A stretch of 64,000 bases of DNA from DASZTV01 sp035550655 (GTDB lineage: Bacteria; Actinomycetota; Actinomycetes; JAFAQI01): contig DASZOU010000036.1 in the NCBI GenBank assembly GCA_035550655.1, forward strand, positions 1-64,000, written 5' to 3'. Position numbers and translations under genes: made by a program. This document shows, in pieces, positions 60,438 to 64,000 of the stretch. The stretch's first letter is position 1. Each line of letters opens with the position of its first letter. Below the pieces are notes generated by a model. The model saw nothing but the letters and a program-made list of their open reading frames with translations, was not told the DNA's origin and searched no databases.

Positions 60438-62036
60438 CTACTGCGGAAGGCCGACGCGACGCATGTCGCGGACGAATCCTTGGTACGTCGGGGCCGGCAG
60501 CCGGCTCCCCCACGCCTTCTGCGCAAGGACGGCCAGATGTGGCTCGATGCCGGCGGCTGTCTGCTGGGTGCTCTCCTTGAGCGGTCCCCAGACGTTGAGC
60601 GTCGTACCGAGCAGGCCTCGGCTTCCGGCGGGGACCGTCTGCTTGCTGGTCACGGTGCCGTTCTTCAGCTCCTCCCCGTCGAACTGGTTGACCTGCCAGT
60701 TGGCGTAGACGCCGGGCAGCTTCGCCCGGCCGGCGACCGGGCCGAGGTCGTCGGTGTAGTAGTTCGGGTACCAGCCGGCGTTGAGGATCTGGTAGCCGTC
60801 CGCGAGCAGCGTCGAGGGCGCCACCGTCACCGTGTCGCCGAGCGGCGACGCGCTGGTCCACCATTCCGCGACGACGTCGGTGTTGACCGGGACGATGCCG
60901 GTCTCCCCCATCTGGTCACTCCAGATCCGCAACGTCTTGTGGTGTGCGCGAACAATCCGGTCCACCCAGTTGATGAAGCCGTGAATAGCGTCGGCCGGTG
61001 TTGCCCCCACGCCGTACTTGGCTGTCGCGTACGACGCAAGCTGCGGGAAGGCGGGGTACTCCGCGGGAGGCAGGACCTCGTCGACCCCGATGTCCCAGTA
61101 CCGCCCGGGAAACAGCGGCAGGTACTCGTCGAGCAGCCGGCGCATCGCGGCCAGCGCTTTCGGGCTGGTGATGTCGAGCTTGTCGGTCAGGTACTGCTGC
61201 GAGGTCGACGAGCCGACCACTGCCGCCGGTTTGAGCTCCATCCCGGGGTGGCGGGACAGGAACGCCGCCATGTGACCAGGCATCTCGAACTCCGGGATGA
61301 CCATGACGTGGTTGCGGCGGGCCACGCGCAGGATCCGGCGGATGTCAGCACGCGTGAAGGCGTCCTTGGCGGCGATCGACGGGAAGGTCCGGCTCGTGAC
61401 ACCCCACCGCTGGTCGTCGGTGAGGTGCAGATGGAGCACGTTGAGCTTCAGTGCGGCGAGCCGGCGGATCTCTCGGAGCACCCACTTCGTGCTGTACGTC
61501 GTCCGCGAGGCATCCAGCATCAGGCCTCGCTGCGGGTACCGCGGCCAGTCCAGGCCAAACCCTTGCGGGATGGACCTGCTCTGATGCATCAGCTGCAGCA
61601 AGGTCCGGCCGCCGTAGAAGACGCCGGTGGTGGTCGGTGCGGCGATCCGCACGACCCGGCTGACCTCGAACGAGTAGCCCTCGGCGCCGAGCTGTCGGGC
61701 AGAGGTGTGGCTTCGGCGCAGCACGATGTCCCCGGCCCGCCAGCCGTGCTGTCGCGCGAGCACCCGAGGCGTGCGCCCGATCTCCGGGCGGAGGTCCGAG
61801 GCGAGCTGGCGCGCGAGGGAGACCAGGGCCGGGCGCGCCGGCCATACGACGATCCGGGCGTCGGCGCCGAGCTGCCAGCTTCCCGTGCCGTGGAACCACT
61901 GCCGAAACCCGGGAATCGTGATCGGCGCCCGATGCGGCGCGGCACCGGACCGCGCAACGGCCGGCTGAGCGAGACCGAGGGAGACACCGGCCACCGCCAC
62001 GAGGGCCACCAGGCATCGTCCGCGAGCCCCCCTCAT
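60438..62036 (-). CDS. Secreted GH20 beta-N-acetylhexosaminidase
   Basis: Glycosidase of 532 aa that removes terminal GlcNAc/GalNAc by substrate-assisted catalysis. A signal peptide covers about 1-28. An N-terminal GH20b domain precedes the (beta/alpha)8 barrel: RGLMLDASRTTYSTKWVLREI, LKLNVLHLHLTDDQRWGV, IPEFEMPGHMAAFL and the catalytic pair D319-E320 in YWDIGVDEVLPP (the common form is GGDE). The exact exchange of Gly-Gly for Gly-Val before the pair is worth note. Together with GH92 it could trim N-glycans or chitin-like polymers. It lies 17 bp after the L,D-transpeptidase gene. Confidence 0.93.
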   Translation of the reverse strand: MRGARGRCLVALVAVAGVSLGLAQPAVARSGAAPHRAPITIPGFRQWFHGTGSWQLGADARIVVWPARPALVSLARQLASDLRPEIGRTPRVLARQHGWRAGDIVLRRSHTSARQLGAEGYSFEVSRVVRIAAPTTTGVFYGGRTLLQLMHQSRSIPQGFGLDWPRYPQRGLMLDASRTTYSTKWVLREIRRLAALKLNVLHLHLTDDQRWGVTSRTFPSIAAKDAFTRADIRRILRVARRNHVMVIPEFEMPGHMAAFLSRHPGMELKPAAVVGSSTSQQYLTDKLDITSPKALAAMRRLLDEYLPLFPGRYWDIGVDEVLPPAEYPAFPQLASYATAKYGVGATPADAIHGFINWVDRIVRAHHKTLRIWSDQMGETGIVPVNTDVVAEWWTSASPLGDTVTVAPSTLLADGYQILNAGWYPNYYTDDLGPVAGRAKLPGVYANWQVNQFDGEELKNGTVTSKQTVPAGSRGLLGTTLNVWGPLKESTQQTAAGIEPHLAVLAQKAWGSRLPAPTYQGFVRDMRRVGLPQ

Positions 62037-62053
62037 GACCGGTGGACCGTGAG

Positions 62054-63127
62054 CTAGTAGGTCAGGATGACTGGGGAGCCGTTGTGGACCTGCTTGACCT
62101 GGTTGAGGTCCCTGTCATGCATGCGGATGCAGCCGTTGGAGATCGCGGCTCCGTGGTCGCCGATCTGCGCGTCCGAGCCGACCGGTCCGTGGATCGCGAT
62201 GATCGCGTCGTCGCCACCCTCGAAATGCGCGATCACTTGGGAGTGCGCCGACGTCTCGAGCATCACCGACCCGTAGCCCGGGCCGTTCGGCGGGGCGTGG
62301 AAGGCGACGAAGTAGTCGCCGGTCGGCGTCGGCGTACCCGGCTTGCCGGTGCCCACCGGGAACGACTCGATCTCGACGCCCTTGTAGAAGACGTAAAGCC
62401 AGTGCTGGGAGATGTCGACCACGATCGCGTAGTGGATGCGCCCCATGACCACAGCGCTGCGGTTGATCCAGGTCGTGGACTCGTCGGGTCGCTGGGCGAG
62501 CCTGACGCGCAGCCGGTCACGTGTCGCGTCGATCACGGGCAGGACGGACGGGTAGCCGTACCACGAGCCGGGAACCTTGCGGTTGCTCTGGAAGGCATCG
62601 GAGCTCGGGTAGCCCTTGGTGCTGTGCTCGAGATGGGCGACCCAGGTCGTCGCGGGCACCATCGCGGCGTCGCGAGCGGGGGCGACGCGGTAGCCGTTCG
62701 CGTCGGTGCGGTAGGAGTGGTGGCCCTGCGTTGAGGAGACCCGATGATGGGCCGCCGCGCCTGACCGGACGGTCTCGGGCATCTGGCTCGAAGCCGCGGC
62801 GGGCCCTGCGGCCATGACCACCCGTTGCTGCATGGCCGTCGTCTGATGCCGGCCGCCCTTGCCCTGGGTGCCGTCGATCCGGAACTGCGGCACCGATGCG
62901 CTCGAGGGGATCAGCAGCGACTGGTAGCCCAGGCCCGACAGCCGCGCCAGCTGCTTGGTGTGGGCGGCCCGGGGGTGCACGACCGCGAAGGCGATGCTCA
63001 CGACGAGCACGACCACGATCGCGATCGGCAGCCCCACCGATGCCGCTGAGATCCAGCGCCGGAATGCCGGCGAGTAACCCCGGTAGGGGTCGTCGCGGTA
63101 GGCGCGGTAACGGTCGAGCGACCTCAT
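62054..63127 (-). CDS. L,D-transpeptidase (YkuD domain)
   Basis: Envelope enzyme of 357 aa that forms 3-3 peptidoglycan cross-links. A cytoplasmic basic start is followed by one membrane helix (about 32-54), a long Ser/His-rich linker, and the C-terminal YkuD domain (about 230-357): AIVVDISQHWLYVFYKGV, PVGTGKPGTPTPTGDYF, then AIHGPVGSDAQIGDHGAAIS and NGCIRMHDRDL. The catalytic Cys is C333, with H313 as partner. No Ig-like domains of mycobacterial Ldt are evident. ATG 63127 starts it. It leads the L,D-transpeptidase-GH20-GH92 leftward run. Confidence 0.93.
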   Translation of the reverse strand: MRSLDRYRAYRDDPYRGYSPAFRRWISAASVGLPIAIVVVLVVSIAFAVVHPRAAHTKQLARLSGLGYQSLLIPSSASVPQFRIDGTQGKGGRHQTTAMQQRVVMAAGPAAASSQMPETVRSGAAAHHRVSSTQGHHSYRTDANGYRVAPARDAAMVPATTWVAHLEHSTKGYPSSDAFQSNRKVPGSWYGYPSVLPVIDATRDRLRVRLAQRPDESTTWINRSAVVMGRIHYAIVVDISQHWLYVFYKGVEIESFPVGTGKPGTPTPTGDYFVAFHAPPNGPGYGSVMLETSAHSQVIAHFEGGDDAIIAIHGPVGSDAQIGDHGAAISNGCIRMHDRDLNQVKQVHNGSPVILTY

Positions 63128-63290
63128 GTCTTCTGGGTCCTGTCCATCGTTGCCATCACAACAGATTCTTCCGATTTTTCGTGGCAGATTCCAACTTCGG
63201 CGGGTTGCACCCGAATCCCTTCGCTGCTGCCACGCGAAGATCTAACGACCGCGACCCGGTTTCGGACACGATCCTGAGGAGTTCCCCACA

Positions 63291-64000
63291 ATGCAGCTCA
63301 CCGACCGCCACGTCGTCGTCACGGGCGGCTCCCGCGGCATGGGCGCCGCGTTCGGGGCGGCTTTCGCCGATGCGGGAGCACACGTGACGCTGGTCGCCCG
63401 CGGCGAGGAACAGCTCAGTGCGGTGGCGGAGCGCCTCGGGGTCGGGTATCTGGCCGCGGATGTCACCACCGCTGCCGATCTGGGCGACCGGCTCGAGGGC
63501 ATCGCCCCGGTCGACATCCTGGTGAACAACGCCGGGCTCGGCACTCCTGGGGAGCTCGAGAGCTTCGCTCCGGCCGACCTCGCGCGCTTGTACGCCGTCA
63601 ACGCGCTCGCCCCCGCCGAGCTGGCCCGCCAGGCTCTCCCGGCGATGCGCTCCCGCGGCAGCGGCCGGCTGGTGTTCATCTCCTCGTTGAGCGCACAGGT
63701 CGCCCTTCCCGGGCTCACCGCCTACTCCGCCACGAAGGCCGCCGTGTCGCAGCTGGCCGAAGGACTGCGCCGCGACCTGCTCGGAACCGGCATCGGCGTG
63801 ACGAACGTCGAGCTCGGCCCGGTCGACACCGGGCTGTACGACGAGGCGACGTCGTACGAGCCGTGTCGCGAGGCGTTCGACCACATGCTGCAGATCCGCT
63901 TGCTGCGCAAGCTGAGCCCGGACGAGGTCGCGACAGCGGTCGTCCAGGCTTGTCAGCGTGATCGCGACCGGGTTGTCCTCCCACGCCGGGCGATGTCACA
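63291..64000 (+). CDS. Short-chain dehydrogenase/reductase, 3' end outside window
   Basis: NAD(P)-dependent SDR; about 236 codons are visible without a stop. It begins MQLTDRHVVVTGGSRGMGAA with the TGG-x3-GMG cofactor loop, followed by LVARGEEQL (Arg suggests NADP) and VDILVNNAGLGTPGEL. The catalytic residues are Ser in FISSLSAQVA (about 131-132), Y145 and K149 in YSATKAAVSQLAEGL. ATG 63291 has AGGAG 9 nt upstream. It is divergent from the L,D-transpeptidase gene by 163 bp, a region with AT-rich sequence (63165-63185) likely to hold promoters. Confidence 0.9.
   Translation, partial: MQLTDRHVVVTGGSRGMGAAFGAAFADAGAHVTLVARGEEQLSAVAERLGVGYLAADVTTAADLGDRLEGIAPVDILVNNAGLGTPGELESFAPADLARLYAVNALAPAELARQALPAMRSRGSGRLVFISSLSAQVALPGLTAYSATKAAVSQLAEGLRRDLLGTGIGVTNVELGPVDTGLYDEATSYEPCREAFDHMLQIRLLRKLSPDEVATAVVQACQRDRDRVVLPRRAMS

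Overview
The window is high-GC, gene-dense DNA with many GTG/TTG starts and frequent GTGA/ATGA stop-start overlaps. The complete Pup-proteasome set (mpa, dop, pup, prcB, prcA, pafA, pafB, pafC), mycothiol ligase mshC, rbpA, a GarA-type FHA protein and a BFN-domain protein mark it as an actinobacterium (Actinomycetia). Gene order follows two Mycobacterium tuberculosis blocks from memory: Rv1822/Rv1826-Rv1832 on the left, and Rv2050-Rv2051c plus Rv2089c-Rv2141c on the right. The genus cannot be fixed from sequence alone.

Layout. 1-140: end of an IS481-like element. 235-7212: co-directional pgsA-type gene, gcvH, garA, ftsR, BFN-domain gene, a MerR gene, then gcvP behind a tandem glycine riboswitch. 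7222-8152: DUF5999 gene, a XerCD dif-like site (7624-7651) and rbpA. 8154-16093: lnt, sulfotransferase plus LrpA-type regulator, a membrane protein behind DosR-like boxes, acyl-CoA dehydrogenase, M24 peptidase and enoyl-CoA hydratase. 16112-26886: 5'-3' exonuclease, helY, lipid kinase, tatC, tatA, pafC/pafB, DUF3866 gene, pafA. 27052-34027: secreted protease-like protein, then prcA, prcB, an endonuclease VII-like protein, pup, dop and mpa. 34153-46900: trmI, M50 protease, RecB-like nuclease, HAD phosphatase, metH, universal stress protein, PAC2 protein, mshC and the Rv2133c-Rv2135c-like trio. 46911-58044: LLM oxidoreductase, aldo-keto reductase, RecD-like helicase, M20 peptidase, two paralogous lipoproteins around a lytic transglycosylase, tRNA-Leu(GAG), an SDR, a PF03640 lipoprotein and a DUF2510 protein. 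58041-64000: GH92 and GH20 glycosidases, an L,D-transpeptidase and a truncated SDR.

The strongest non-genic signal is the dif-like site. Host genes left of it run rightwards; right of it about 37 of 53 run leftwards. That is the expected pattern if the two replichores meet here, so the window probably spans the chromosome terminus.

Functionally the window joins glycine cleavage and its GarA/riboswitch control, protein turnover by pupylation and the proteasome, PafBC DNA-damage control, Tat export, lipoprotein acylation, mycothiol and methionine synthesis, and cell-envelope remodelling. Notable oddities are a three-zinc-ribbon EndoVII-like protein between pup and prcB, a secreted protease-fold protein lacking a visible catalytic Ser/His and preceded by a perfect CRP-type palindrome, and several palindromic intergenic elements.
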